64,000 nt of DNA, from contig CAVTBJ010000002.1 of the NCBI GenBank assembly GCA_963732925.1, positions 174,449-238,448 on the forward strand, in the 5' to 3' direction. Origin of the DNA: DASZRZ01 sp963732925 (GTDB lineage Bacteria; Acidobacteriota; Terriglobia; Terriglobales; Acidobacteriaceae). Positions 16,244-24,345 of the stretch are shown here, piece after piece. Below the pieces are notes generated by a model. That model did not search any database. It was not told the origin of the DNA and saw only the letters and a list, made by a program, of their open reading frames with translations. A program made the translations under genes and the position numbers. Numbering within the stretch: position 1 is the stretch's first letter; each line of letters begins with the position of its first letter.

Positions 16244-16508
16244 CTCCCTTCCCTGTCGCGGCATTCTCGAGCTTACATCTGTGTCACGTGCATAATCATC
16301 AACTGGAACTTCGCACGGATCACGGATCACGAACAAAGAGCTTTGCGGAAGTCATAGGCAGAGTTTAGCCGGCAATTGACGAATCGCCAGAGATTCGAGT
16401 AGCCGAAACTTCGTGCAACATGCATCGCCCACTGCCCCGGCCTCACCTGCGATTTAAGTCCATGCGGTCCAAATCTGTGGTTAGGTCTTTCAGCCGCGAG
16501 CCCAGGTC

Positions 16509-16649
16509 CTACCCCTCTGCAATCTTCCCATCCAGCGAGTGCAGGTGCAATCGGACTACTGGGGGAAACGAGGGTCGCTGCGTGACCATGCAGATGGTCG
16601 CGCCGTCCTGGCGCACCTCGCGCAGCAGGTGCATCACCGCTTCGGCGTT
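16509..16649 (-). pseudogene. Relic of an ABC transporter ATPase C-terminus
   Basis: The minus strand encodes NAEAVMHLLREVRQDGATIC then MVTQRPSF and SLDGKIAEG before a stop. This matches the end of the intact ATPase at 5.1-5.26 kb (NAEAVMNLLRELHQDGATIC, MVTHDPRF, LLDGKIVER). The nucleotide identity is high, with an extra base after acgca (atggtcacgcagcgaccc), which destroys the switch-histidine region. No Walker A, Q-loop or signature part is present, so only the last 46 codons remain. It is a fragment of a paralogue rather than a gene. Confidence 0.8.
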
Positions 16650-16717
16650 CGCAGGTGGGATGCGATACCGCGTACACCGATTGGCCGGTCGGCTGTAGGG
16701 CCCTACCTGCAACGACG

Positions 16718-17848
16718 TTACAAGATCGAAATGACGGCCACGGCGAGGACGGCGGTGCGCAAGGCAAAGACCGGAACAGCAGGTCCCTGCTTGGCGCGGT
16801 TCCAAACGAGCGCGATTCCTGCCATCAGGGTAATCAGCAACCCCGCCACCGAGAGCGCCTGAATAAGATTCAGGCCGCTGAAGTGATCGCGCAATCCGGA
16901 ATTCCAGATCGATCCATAAAGAAGACAGACATGCAGGAAGTAGACGGACAGGGACTCCTGCGCCAGGGAGCGCACCTTGCTGCTGGAGAAGCCCGCAAAG
17001 CGGCGAACCAGAAACATGCTTCCCAGCAGACTGACCACGAAGCCGGCGCGAATGAAGAAGAGCGTCGGACTGGTGCTCCAGAAGAGCTGCTGTCCAAAGA
17101 ACGCGATAGCCGGCTTCTGCAGGGCGTTGCCGCCGACAATGGCGAATATGCCGGCGAGCAGCAGGAGCACGGCAAAGCGGGAAGATTCCGGACGGTAACT
17201 CTGGACGTAGAGCCATCCCAAACCGGCGCCCAGGAACAGGTACGCCGCCCAGGGCAGAAGAGGAAAGAGCGATCCGACGGAGCCATCGAGGTAAGCGGCG
17301 AGGCCAAGGGGAAGATACCTGCTGCAGCCGCTGGCCCAAATAGCGGGCGACAGCGCGACCAGCGCCACGGCCACGGCGAAGGCAGAGCGGGCGAAGCGGG
17401 CGGGAGTGCGAGCCATCCAGACGAGAAGTTGCAGCAGCAGCAGGCTCATGCCGATGCACTGCAGGACATCCACCTGCAGGCCGTCGCGCCAGGCCTGCGG
17501 GCTGATGGCTCCGATGTCACGCAGGCTGCTGACGGGCAGATGCATGGCATATCCCAGCAGAATGAAAAACGAGAAGCGCCGCACGCGGCGCAGCACGACG
17601 CCGTTCAGCGAGAGGTAACGGTCCCAGCGCTTGATGGTGGCCAAGGCAAAGGAAAAGCCCGACAGCATCATGAATGTGGGCGCGGTAAAACCGCGGCAGA
17701 ACACCCACAGGTGGTACCAACTGGCAGTCTGGTAGTAGGGAGCCAGGAGGGCGTCCAGGGTGTGCCCTTCGATCATCAGGGCCATGGCGAGGACACGCAC
17801 CAAATCAATGGCTTCGATACGCGACAACAGATTGGGGTGGGGCTGCAA
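16718..17848 (-). CDS. Multi-pass membrane protein, acyltransferase/DUF1624-like
   Basis: The protein has about ten hydrophobic segments. Near its N-terminus it reads SRIEAIDLVRVLAMALMIEG then HTLDALL, and later FCRGFTAPTFMMLSGFSF. The pattern R-x-x-x-I-D-x-x-R followed by a His and a conserved loop is that of membrane acyltransferases related to heparan-alpha-glucosaminide N-acetyltransferase (DUF1624/COG3503) or acyltransferase 3. It would transfer acyl groups to a glycan at the membrane. The start is uncertain: the frame is open far upstream to 18130 but without protein character. A TTG at 17848 is used here; TTG at 17827 is possible. Confidence 0.7.
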   Translation of the reverse strand: MQPHPNLLSRIEAIDLVRVLAMALMIEGHTLDALLAPYYQTASWYHLWVFCRGFTAPTFMMLSGFSFALATIKRWDRYLSLNGVVLRRVRRFSFFILLGYAMHLPVSSLRDIGAISPQAWRDGLQVDVLQCIGMSLLLLQLLVWMARTPARFARSAFAVAVALVALSPAIWASGCSRYLPLGLAAYLDGSVGSLFPLLPWAAYLFLGAGLGWLYVQSYRPESSRFAVLLLLAGIFAIVGGNALQKPAIAFFGQQLFWSTSPTLFFIRAGFVVSLLGSMFLVRRFAGFSSSKVRSLAQESLSVYFLHVCLLYGSIWNSGLRDHFSGLNLIQALSVAGLLITLMAGIALVWNRAKQGPAVPVFALRTAVLAVAVISIL

Positions 17849-18020
17849 GCGGGGAGTCCACTCCGGCGTTTTGTACTTTGATGGGTATTGTAAACGGAGA
17901 AGCTGCCTGGGGCGGGCGAGAATTCCAGCGTTGACCCGGGGCCACAAATGCTCTACATTGCCGCGCCGGTCGCAGGCAGGCCACAGGGAATTGCGACATT
18001 CCCGCGACAGGAGGAAAGCG

Positions 18021-18329
18021 ATGATTGTAGTGAGAAACGTGTTTCGTTTGAAGTTTGGCAGAGCGAAGGAAGCCCTTGATTTATGGAAGGAAGGATTGGC
18101 CTTAGGCAAGCGCATGGGAGTCGGCGCCAAATCACTTCGGCTGCTGACGGATCTTACGGGCGACTTCTACACCCTGGTTTTCGAGATGACGTTCGATTCG
18201 CTGACGGAATATGAGCGAGCGACAAAAGAACTGATGGGCAAGCCGGAATGGCAGGCGTGGTATCGGAAAATCCCGGAGGTGACGGAGTCCGGACAGCGGG
18301 AAATCTTTAACCTAGTGGTTTCCGACTAA
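18021..18329 (+). CDS. Small ABM/NIPSNAP-like alpha+beta barrel protein
   Basis: The 102-residue protein begins MIVVRNVFRLKFGRAKEALD, with a strong AGGAGG ribosome site six bases upstream (18009-18014). The order strand, helix (AKEALDLWKEGLALGKRMG), strand pair (FYTLVFEMTFDSL) and helix (YERATKELMGKPEW) is that of dimeric ferredoxin-like barrels such as antibiotic-biosynthesis monooxygenase or NIPSNAP proteins. The catalytic role is unknown. It is 60 bases before hemE and in the same direction, so a link with haem metabolism is possible (some haem-degrading enzymes have this fold), but that is only inferred from position. Confidence 0.75.
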   Translation: MIVVRNVFRLKFGRAKEALDLWKEGLALGKRMGVGAKSLRLLTDLTGDFYTLVFEMTFDSLTEYERATKELMGKPEWQAWYRKIPEVTESGQREIFNLVVSD

Positions 18330-18389
18330 AGGGCCTGCGGGACGGGTGCAAGGCCATCCGGCCGGGCGGAAATGCTACATTGGAAGGAC

Positions 18390-19466
18390 ATGTCAGCCCC
18401 GGGATCGAATTTCGTGCGGGCCTGCAAGGGCCTGTCTGTGCCGGTGACGCCGGTGTGGTTCATGCGCCAGGCGGGACGATATATGCCGGAGTACCGCGAA
18501 GTAAGGCGGCGGCATTCGCTGGTGGAAATCTGCAAGACTCCTAAGCTGGCGGCGGAGGTCACCATTACCGCCGCGGAGGAGTTGGGCGTGGATGCGGCCA
18601 TCATCTTTGCCGACCTGCTGCTGCCCCTGGAAGTGATGGGCGTGCCGTTCCGCTTTGAATCGGGCGAAGGCCCGGTGATTGAGACTCCCGTGCGGACGGC
18701 GGCGGACATCGCCATGCTGGACGAAGAAAGCGGCGGGGAACTGGGCTACGTGGCGGAATCCATCCGGCTGGTGACCAAGCATTTTGGCGCCAAGCTGCCG
18801 GTGATCGGATTCTGCGGCGCTCCGTTTACGCTGGCCAGCTACATGATCGAAGGTGGCGGCTCGCGGCAGTACACGCAGACCAAGAAATTCATGTACCGCT
18901 CGCCGGAGCAGTGGGATGAGTTGCTGGGCAAGCTGGTCAAGGTGCTGGCGGAGTATGCCACCGGACAGGTGCTGGCGGGCGCGGATGTGATCCAGGTATT
19001 CGACTCGTGGGTGGGATGCCTGAACGAAGAGGACTACCGGCGTTACGTGCTGCCGCGCACGACGGAGTTGGTGGAAAAGCTCAGGGCGAGTGGGGCTCCG
19101 GTCATCTATTTCGGGACGGAGACGTCGATGTTGCTGCCGGCGATGAAAGAGACCGGGGCGGACGTGATTGGGGTGGACTGGCGGATTGGACTGGACCAGG
19201 CGTGGCGCAGCATGAAATTCGAAGGCGCGGTGCAAGGGAACCTCGATCCTGTGCTGCTGTTTACCGGGCGTAAGGACTTGCGGGCGCGCACCGAGGAGGT
19301 GTTGCAGCGGGCGGGCGGGCGGCCGGGACACATCTTCAATTTAGGGCACGGCATTCTGCCGGAGACTCCCGTGGAGAACGTGAAGGCGGTGGTGAAGTTC
19401 GTGCACGACTACTCCTCGAAGTATGCGACCAAGGCCAACGTCCACTGGTTTGGAGATGAAGAGTGA
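18390..19466 (+). CDS. hemE: Uroporphyrinogen decarboxylase
   Basis: The 358-residue enzyme decarboxylates the four acetate groups of uroporphyrinogen III to give coproporphyrinogen III. It shows the signatures PVWFMRQAGRYMPEYR (near residue 24), IIFADLLLPLEVMG, GFCGAPFTLASYMIEGGGS and HIFNLGHGILPETPVENV. The ATG at 18390 has GGAAGGAC just upstream, so it is preferred to 18372. It overlaps the ferrochelatase gene by four bases, and a protoporphyrinogen oxidase gene follows: a compact late-haem operon hemE-hemH-hemY. Confidence 0.97.
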   Translation: MSAPGSNFVRACKGLSVPVTPVWFMRQAGRYMPEYREVRRRHSLVEICKTPKLAAEVTITAAEELGVDAAIIFADLLLPLEVMGVPFRFESGEGPVIETPVRTAADIAMLDEESGGELGYVAESIRLVTKHFGAKLPVIGFCGAPFTLASYMIEGGGSRQYTQTKKFMYRSPEQWDELLGKLVKVLAEYATGQVLAGADVIQVFDSWVGCLNEEDYRRYVLPRTTELVEKLRASGAPVIYFGTETSMLLPAMKETGADVIGVDWRIGLDQAWRSMKFEGAVQGNLDPVLLFTGRKDLRARTEEVLQRAGGRPGHIFNLGHGILPETPVENVKAVVKFVHDYSSKYATKANVHWFGDEE

Positions 19467-20419
19467 ATTCCGGCGCCGCCAAGAGGGGAGTTCTGCTGCT
19501 GGCGCACGGCAGTCCCGACGGCCCGGAAGACGTGCCGGAGTTTCTGCGCAACATCACCGGCGGGCGGCCGCTTCCCCAGGCCACGATTGACGAAGTCGCG
19601 CATCGCTATTCCCTGATCGGACGCTCGCCGCTGACGGAAATCACGCTCAAGCAGGGCGAGGGAGTGTCGCGGTTGCTTGGGGTTCCCGTGTACGTGGGGA
19701 TGCGGAACTGGCGTCCCAGCGTGGCGCAGGCGCTGGAGCAGATGGTGCGCGACGGGGTGACGCGCGCGGTGGCGATTTGCCTGGCGCCGCAGGATTCCCG
19801 TACCAGCGTGGGGCTGTATCGCAAGGCGCTGTTCGGGGCCAATAGGGAGCTGCCGTTTTCGGTCGAGTTCGTCGACAACTGGCACGATCATCCTTTACTG
19901 ATACGGGCCTTCGCGGAAAACTTCCTGGCCGGGTGGAAGGCAGCCTGTGCGGAATCGGGTGGGCGGGTGCCGGTGATCTTTACCGCACACAGCGTTCCGC
20001 AGCGCACCATCAGCGAAGGCGATCCCTATGAGCAGCAAGCCAAGGAAACGGCGGGGCTGGTGGCCGGGCAGTCGGGTCTGGCGGCCGAAGACTGGAGGTT
20101 TGCCTTTCAAAGCCAGGGCATGTCGGGTGGCGAGTGGCTGGGTCCCACGGTAGAGGAGACCATTCTCGGCTTGGCGGCGAACGGCCAGACGGGCGTGTTC
20201 GTGCAGCCCATTGGATTTCTGTGCGATCACGTGGAAGTGCTGTACGACATCGACATCGGCTTCCGGGAGTTCGCGCGCGAGCGGGGAATGCGGCTGTGGA
20301 GAGCAGAGTCGCTGAACGAGTCCCCACTGCTTCTCGAGGCGATCGCGGACGTGGCGCGGGAGCGCATGATTGTGGCTGCTGGAGCGGGCGAAAAGCAAAC
20401 CGCGGATTTTCGCGGATGA
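19463..20419 (+). CDS. hemH: Ferrochelatase (or coproporphyrin ferrochelatase)
   Basis: The 318-residue protein inserts iron into the porphyrin ring. Motifs seen are VLLLAHGSPDGPEDVPEFL near the start, PVIFTAHSVPQRTISEGDPY with the catalytic histidine, and a later VQPIGFLCDHVEVLYDIDI. It starts with GTG inside the end of hemE (GTGA overlap), indicating translational coupling. With HemY next to it, the pathway could run through coproporphyrin (CpfC-like) or protoporphyrin. The window contains no HemQ, and the barrel protein at 18.0 kb is too short to be one, so the route is left open. Confidence 0.93.
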   Translation: MNSGAAKRGVLLLAHGSPDGPEDVPEFLRNITGGRPLPQATIDEVAHRYSLIGRSPLTEITLKQGEGVSRLLGVPVYVGMRNWRPSVAQALEQMVRDGVTRAVAICLAPQDSRTSVGLYRKALFGANRELPFSVEFVDNWHDHPLLIRAFAENFLAGWKAACAESGGRVPVIFTAHSVPQRTISEGDPYEQQAKETAGLVAGQSGLAAEDWRFAFQSQGMSGGEWLGPTVEETILGLAANGQTGVFVQPIGFLCDHVEVLYDIDIGFREFARERGMRLWRAESLNESPLLLEAIADVARERMIVAAGAGEKQTADFRG

Positions 20420-20470
20420 GCACGGATCAGCAAAGAAATCCCCCTAGTCATCTGAACTGCTCCGAAAGAC

Positions 20471-20507
20471 TCGCATCTGCCACAACCGGGCGGATATGGG
20501 CTCCCGC
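20471..20507 (+). repeat. REP-like palindromic repeat, copy C
   Basis: It reads GCATCTGCC-acaacc-GGGCGGATATGGG followed by CTCCCG, and aligns with the copies at 13,311 and 60,899. It lies in the hemH-hemY spacer. Just before it (20,398-20,436) is a separate GCGGATTTTCGCGGATGAGC-type word with GGATCAG, also of a kind dispersed in acidobacterial spacers. Confidence 0.55.
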
Positions 20508-20634
20508 GCACTCGTCCCTATAAATAGAGATTGTGTTCCCCGAGCTCGTGATAAATGTGGTCGTACCCTCGCTCCAAGTTGGGGTCGTTTCGCGGTCTAC
20601 TTAGAATGGAGGGTTCAGGAAAAGCAGACAGCAG

Positions 20635-22029
20635 ATGCCACGGGTTGCCATCATCGGCGGAGGGATTTCCGGGTTGAGCGCGGCGGTGGCGCTGGAGGAT
20701 GCGCGCCGCAAGGGCGCTCGAGTGGAGTACGCGCTGCTGGAAAGCTCGGATCGCGTGGGCGGAGTGCTGCGCAGCAAGCAGGTGGAGGGCTGCGTCGTCG
20801 AGGGCGGGCCGGACTCCTTTCTCACCGAGAAAAGCTGGGCGGCGGATTACTGCCGCGAATTGGGGCTGGGCGATCAACTGATCGCCTCCAATGACGGCCA
20901 GCGCAGAACCTACATCGTGGTCCATGGCAGGATGGTTCCCATTCCAGATGGACTGCAGTTCATGGTGCCCACACGCCTTCTTCCGATTGCGCTTTCTCCC
21001 CTGTTTTCCTTGGAGACCAAGCTGCGCATGGCGCGTGAGTACTTTACCGCGGCGAATGGAGCGACGGACACCGAGGACGAAAGCGTGGCCCAACTGGTGG
21101 AGCGGCATTACGGGCGCGAGATGGTGGAGCGGCTGGCCGATCCGCTGCTGGCGGGCGTTTACGGAGGCGATGCCGCCAGCCTGAGCGCGTCCGCGGTGCT
21201 GCCGCGCTTTGTGGAGCTGGAGCGGCGGTTCGGGAGTCTGAGCCGGGGCATGCTGGAAATTCGCAGGAAGGCAAAGCGGAGCCAGCAGGCGCCGCGTTCA
21301 ATCTTCACTTCGCTGCGCGACGGCATGCAGCAACTGGCAGAGGCGGCGGCGGCGAGGCTGGACCCGGCGGCGATTCAGTTGGGGAATCCAGTGAGAGCCT
21401 TGCAGCAGGATGTGGACGGATGGCGCGTAATCTCGAAAGACTCGGCGAACGAGGTCTTCAACGCGGTGATTGTAGCCACACCCGCATACGTGGCGGCATC
21501 GCTGCTGGAGACGGTGGATGGCAAGCTGGCCGCCGAGTTACGGCAGGTTGCCTATAGTTCGTCCATGACGGTGACGCTGGGGTTCCAGCGTGGAGCGCTG
21601 GCACATACGCCGGGCGGGTTTGGATTTCTGGTGCCGAGGACCGAAGGGCGGCACATGCTGGCATGCACCTTTGCGCACACGAAATTTCCCCAGCGCGTGC
21701 CCGAAGACAAAGCGCTACTACGTTGCTTCTTCGGCGCCCGCAACGAAGCAGCGCTGGATTTGCCGGACGAAGAACTGCTGCGCATCGTGCGCCAGGAACT
21801 ACGGGAACTGGCGGGCATCACGGAAGAGCCGCTGTTCAGTCGAATTTATCGCTGGCGGCGAGCTATGGCGCAGTACGGAGTGGGGCATTTGCAAAGAATG
21901 GCGCGGGTGAAGCAGTCGCTGGAAGCACAAGGCGGATTGCAACTGGCGGGGAATGCCTATCGCGGCATTGGAATTCCTGACTGCATTGCCTCGGGACAGC
22001 AGGCCGCGGCAGAAGTACTGAAACGGTAG
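20635..22029 (+). CDS. hemY: Protoporphyrinogen/coproporphyrinogen oxidase, FAD-dependent
   Basis: The 464-residue flavoprotein oxidises the porphyrinogen ring in late haem synthesis. The FAD-binding Rossmann motif is VAIIGGGISGLSAAVAL at residues 3-19, followed by YALLESSDRVGGVLRSKQVE. The middle has GGPDSFLTEKSWAADYCREL, and the C-terminal FAD region reads LAGNAYRGIGIPDCIASGQQ. Length and motifs fit HemY/HemG(2) rather than anaerobic HemN-type or HemG flavodoxins. It follows hemH after 215 bases that contain REP-like repeats, so it may have its own promoter. Confidence 0.94.
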   Translation: MPRVAIIGGGISGLSAAVALEDARRKGARVEYALLESSDRVGGVLRSKQVEGCVVEGGPDSFLTEKSWAADYCRELGLGDQLIASNDGQRRTYIVVHGRMVPIPDGLQFMVPTRLLPIALSPLFSLETKLRMAREYFTAANGATDTEDESVAQLVERHYGREMVERLADPLLAGVYGGDAASLSASAVLPRFVELERRFGSLSRGMLEIRRKAKRSQQAPRSIFTSLRDGMQQLAEAAAARLDPAAIQLGNPVRALQQDVDGWRVISKDSANEVFNAVIVATPAYVAASLLETVDGKLAAELRQVAYSSSMTVTLGFQRGALAHTPGGFGFLVPRTEGRHMLACTFAHTKFPQRVPEDKALLRCFFGARNEAALDLPDEELLRIVRQELRELAGITEEPLFSRIYRWRRAMAQYGVGHLQRMARVKQSLEAQGGLQLAGNAYRGIGIPDCIASGQQAAAEVLKR

Positions 22030-22227
22030 GGGAGATCCTTCGGCTTCGGCTTCATCTCACCATCACCCGCAATCAGGGAAAAATTCAGCAGCAGGCGCGC
22101 GCCCCCAGGCCACCCGCTTCTCAGGCCAGACCATCTCATCTGCAACACACTGAGCGGATTCCGGCTTGTACAGGACATCCCTAGCGGCTGCCGGGACGGT
22201 CGCTCGGTGCGGGAAGGGAGAACCCCG

Positions 22228-22845
22228 ATGAAAACCAAACATCTCCTTGTGGCCATGCTGGTTCTGGCGGCGACGGCGATGTATGCGCAGACGGCGCGTA
22301 CTTTGCCACAGGGTACGGTGGTGAAGGTCAGGACGGACACGGCGATTCCCGCCAAGCCGGACGCCAACACACAGTACACGGCCACCGTCAGCGAGGACGT
22401 GACGGACAGTTCCGGAACCGTAGTGATTCCGCGAGGGACGCGGGCACATCTGGTAGCGGTTCCCAGCGACGACGGCAAAGATACCAACCTGGACCTGAAT
22501 TCGGTCACGCTGAATGGCAGGCGCTATCTGCTTACGACGCAGGACACGGCCAACAAAAGTTCCACCCCTGGTGACCTTGGCATGAACAAGCGCACCGGCA
22601 AATACGTGGGCGGTGGAGCGGCTGTTGGCGCGGTTCTGGGGGCGCTGCTGGGAGGCGGCAGGGGAGCGGCCATTGGCGCGATCCTGGGCGGAGCCGGAGG
22701 CGCGGGAGCGCAGGTTTATACCAAGAACCACCAGGAGATACCGGCGGAAACCGAACTGACCTACACGCTGGCGCAGAACCTGAAGATGCAGCCCGCTGAG
22801 AGCAACGGTTCGAACGGCGACCTGCAGACGCGGCCGGCCCAGTAG
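22228..22845 (+). CDS. Secreted glycine-zipper protein of unknown function
   Basis: The 205-residue protein has a signal peptide (MKTKHLLVAMLVLAATAMYA). A beta-rich domain follows, with VKVRTDTAIPAKPDANTQYT and VVIPRGTRAHLVAV, resembling cell-surface proteins that handle charged linings. Next is a glycine zipper (GGGAAVGAVLGALLGGGRGA and a second similar stretch, about residues 131-165) that could insert in a membrane. The ATG at 22228 is chosen because the signal peptide begins there and GGGAAGGGAG lies upstream. No close family is recognised. It would be exported to the periplasm or outer membrane. Confidence 0.75.
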   Translation: MKTKHLLVAMLVLAATAMYAQTARTLPQGTVVKVRTDTAIPAKPDANTQYTATVSEDVTDSSGTVVIPRGTRAHLVAVPSDDGKDTNLDLNSVTLNGRRYLLTTQDTANKSSTPGDLGMNKRTGKYVGGGAAVGAVLGALLGGGRGAAIGAILGGAGGAGAQVYTKNHQEIPAETELTYTLAQNLKMQPAESNGSNGDLQTRPAQ

Positions 22846-23013
22846 GGCAGCTTCGGGAGGCAGGCGCGTCTTCATTTTTGCTTTTGCCCGGAGATCCGCG
22901 GCTGGTGCAGTGTTGGGAGCGAAGATTCTGCTTTAGCAATCGTCGCCCCGGAGGGAACGCGGATTACAAACGATTCCTGGGTCGCGTTTCGCACCTCTGC
23001 TAGCGGAAACACC

Positions 23014-23058
23014 AATCCTTCCACTGCGCGCCTGACCGCGCTCCGCTCAGGATGGCAC
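23014..23058 (+). repeat. Dispersed ATCCTTC...CTCAGGATGRC intergenic repeat
   Basis: ATCCTTccactgcgcg...cgctccgctcAGGATGGCA has complementary ends (ATCCT/AGGAT) and recurs near 27,271 and, degenerated, near 42,391. It sits just downstream of the MFS gene stop on the opposite strand. Confidence 0.5.
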
Positions 23059-24345
23059 CTATGAGGGGACGCGGTCAGGAGCGATGGGCGACGTTGGTGA
23101 GTCTGGCGCGGCGGATTCCTGGTAGGGCTCCATGGCGGGATGGCGCAGGCCGTCGCGGCGGATGACGAGAATGGCCCAGGCAAAAAGCAATGCGCCGATC
23201 ACCTGCGCGATGACGGCAGCTTCCAGACCATCGACCAGATTGCTGGCGTCGGCGATGCCGCCCACGACGAGGGGCGCCAGGGCCATGGCAAACAGGTTCA
23301 CGAACAATGTATAGAGCCCGATGGCGGTGCCATGCCCGGGGACGGGAATCAGGTCGTGGATGGTGGCGGCCACCGGGCCGTGATACCAGGTGAGGAAGAA
23401 CACTCCGGAAGCGAACAGCACGGTGAAGCTAGTTTTGCTGGAAGCGTGCAGGCCGAGATAGGTGAGAGGCGCGGCCAGCAGAAAACCCACAGGAATGACG
23501 ATGGCGCGGCCCCAGTGCGCCACGCGGAAGAGGCGGTCGGAGAGCAGGGCTCCGGTCATCACTCCAGCGCCACCGGCGAGCACCAGAGTTGCGCCCAGCA
23601 CGATGCCGGCTTGCTCAGCAGTAAAGCCCAGAAACTGCTGAACGAATTGCGGTCCCCAGGCGGTATAGGCGTATCCAGCGAAGCTGCTGAACCAGCTTCC
23701 GGCGAGGATGAGCACGAAGGCGGGGACGCGCAGAAGGTCGCGCACCGGCACGGAGCTGTGGTCTTTGCTGATGTGATGCGCGGGCTCGGGCAGGCGCAAA
23801 GCCCACATACCTAGCAGCAGGCCGGGGACGCCAAGGACGAAGAAGGCGGGACGCCAGCCGGCGTACTGGGCGATCACTCCGCCCAGGGCCATGCCCACCG
23901 CGCCTCCCAGGAACATGCCCAGGTTGAACCAGCCCTGCACGCGGGAGCGGACGTTGCGGGAAAAGGTTTCGGTGATGATGGCGGTGCCGGCGGGAGTGTA
24001 GGCGGCTTCACCCACGCCGACCAGCCCGCGAATTCCCAGTAGGAAGCGGAAGGAAGGAGCTAAACCGCTGAGGAAGGTGGCGACGCTCCAGAAGAGGACG
24101 CCGAAGCTGATCACCTTGCGGCGCGAGCCTCGGTCAGACAGCACTCCGAAGGGCAGGCTGGCCAGGGAGAGCACAACGGTGAAGGCGGTGGCGAGCAAGC
24201 CCAGTTGCGTGTAGTTCAGGTGGAAGTCCCGCTGAATCAATGGGAACAGAGGAAAAATCATCTGCCGGTCGGCATAATTGACAAAATTCAGCAGGGCCAA
24301 AATGAGCAGCACGCGGACCTGTAGCTTGTTGAATTGCGTGCTCAT
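23059..24345 (-). CDS. MFS transporter
   Basis: The 428-residue protein has about twelve hydrophobic helices. It begins with MSTQFNKLQVRVLLILALLN then FVNYADRQMIFPL. The loop 2-3 motif is LASLPFGVLSDRGSRRKVIS (the G-x-x-x-D-R-x-x-R-R/K signature of the major facilitator superfamily). NYADR in helix 1 is typical of the spinster/anion-cation symporter groups. The substrate is unknown. Its start overlaps the stop of the BASS transporter gene by four bases (ATGA), so the two transporters are co-translated; the BASS gene is upstream in the operon. Confidence 0.88.
   Translation of the reverse strand: MSTQFNKLQVRVLLILALLNFVNYADRQMIFPLFPLIQRDFHLNYTQLGLLATAFTVVLSLASLPFGVLSDRGSRRKVISFGVLFWSVATFLSGLAPSFRFLLGIRGLVGVGEAAYTPAGTAIITETFSRNVRSRVQGWFNLGMFLGGAVGMALGGVIAQYAGWRPAFFVLGVPGLLLGMWALRLPEPAHHISKDHSSVPVRDLLRVPAFVLILAGSWFSSFAGYAYTAWGPQFVQQFLGFTAEQAGIVLGATLVLAGGAGVMTGALLSDRLFRVAHWGRAIVIPVGFLLAAPLTYLGLHASSKTSFTVLFASGVFFLTWYHGPVAATIHDLIPVPGHGTAIGLYTLFVNLFAMALAPLVVGGIADASNLVDGLEAAVIAQVIGALLFAWAILVIRRDGLRHPAMEPYQESAAPDSPTSPIAPDRVPS

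Noticed and set aside
16660..17459. Long open frame on the minus strand overlapping the membrane acyltransferase-like gene
   Set aside because: Low-complexity Arg/Pro-rich text in a different frame; only its last 46 codons are real, as an ATPase relic.
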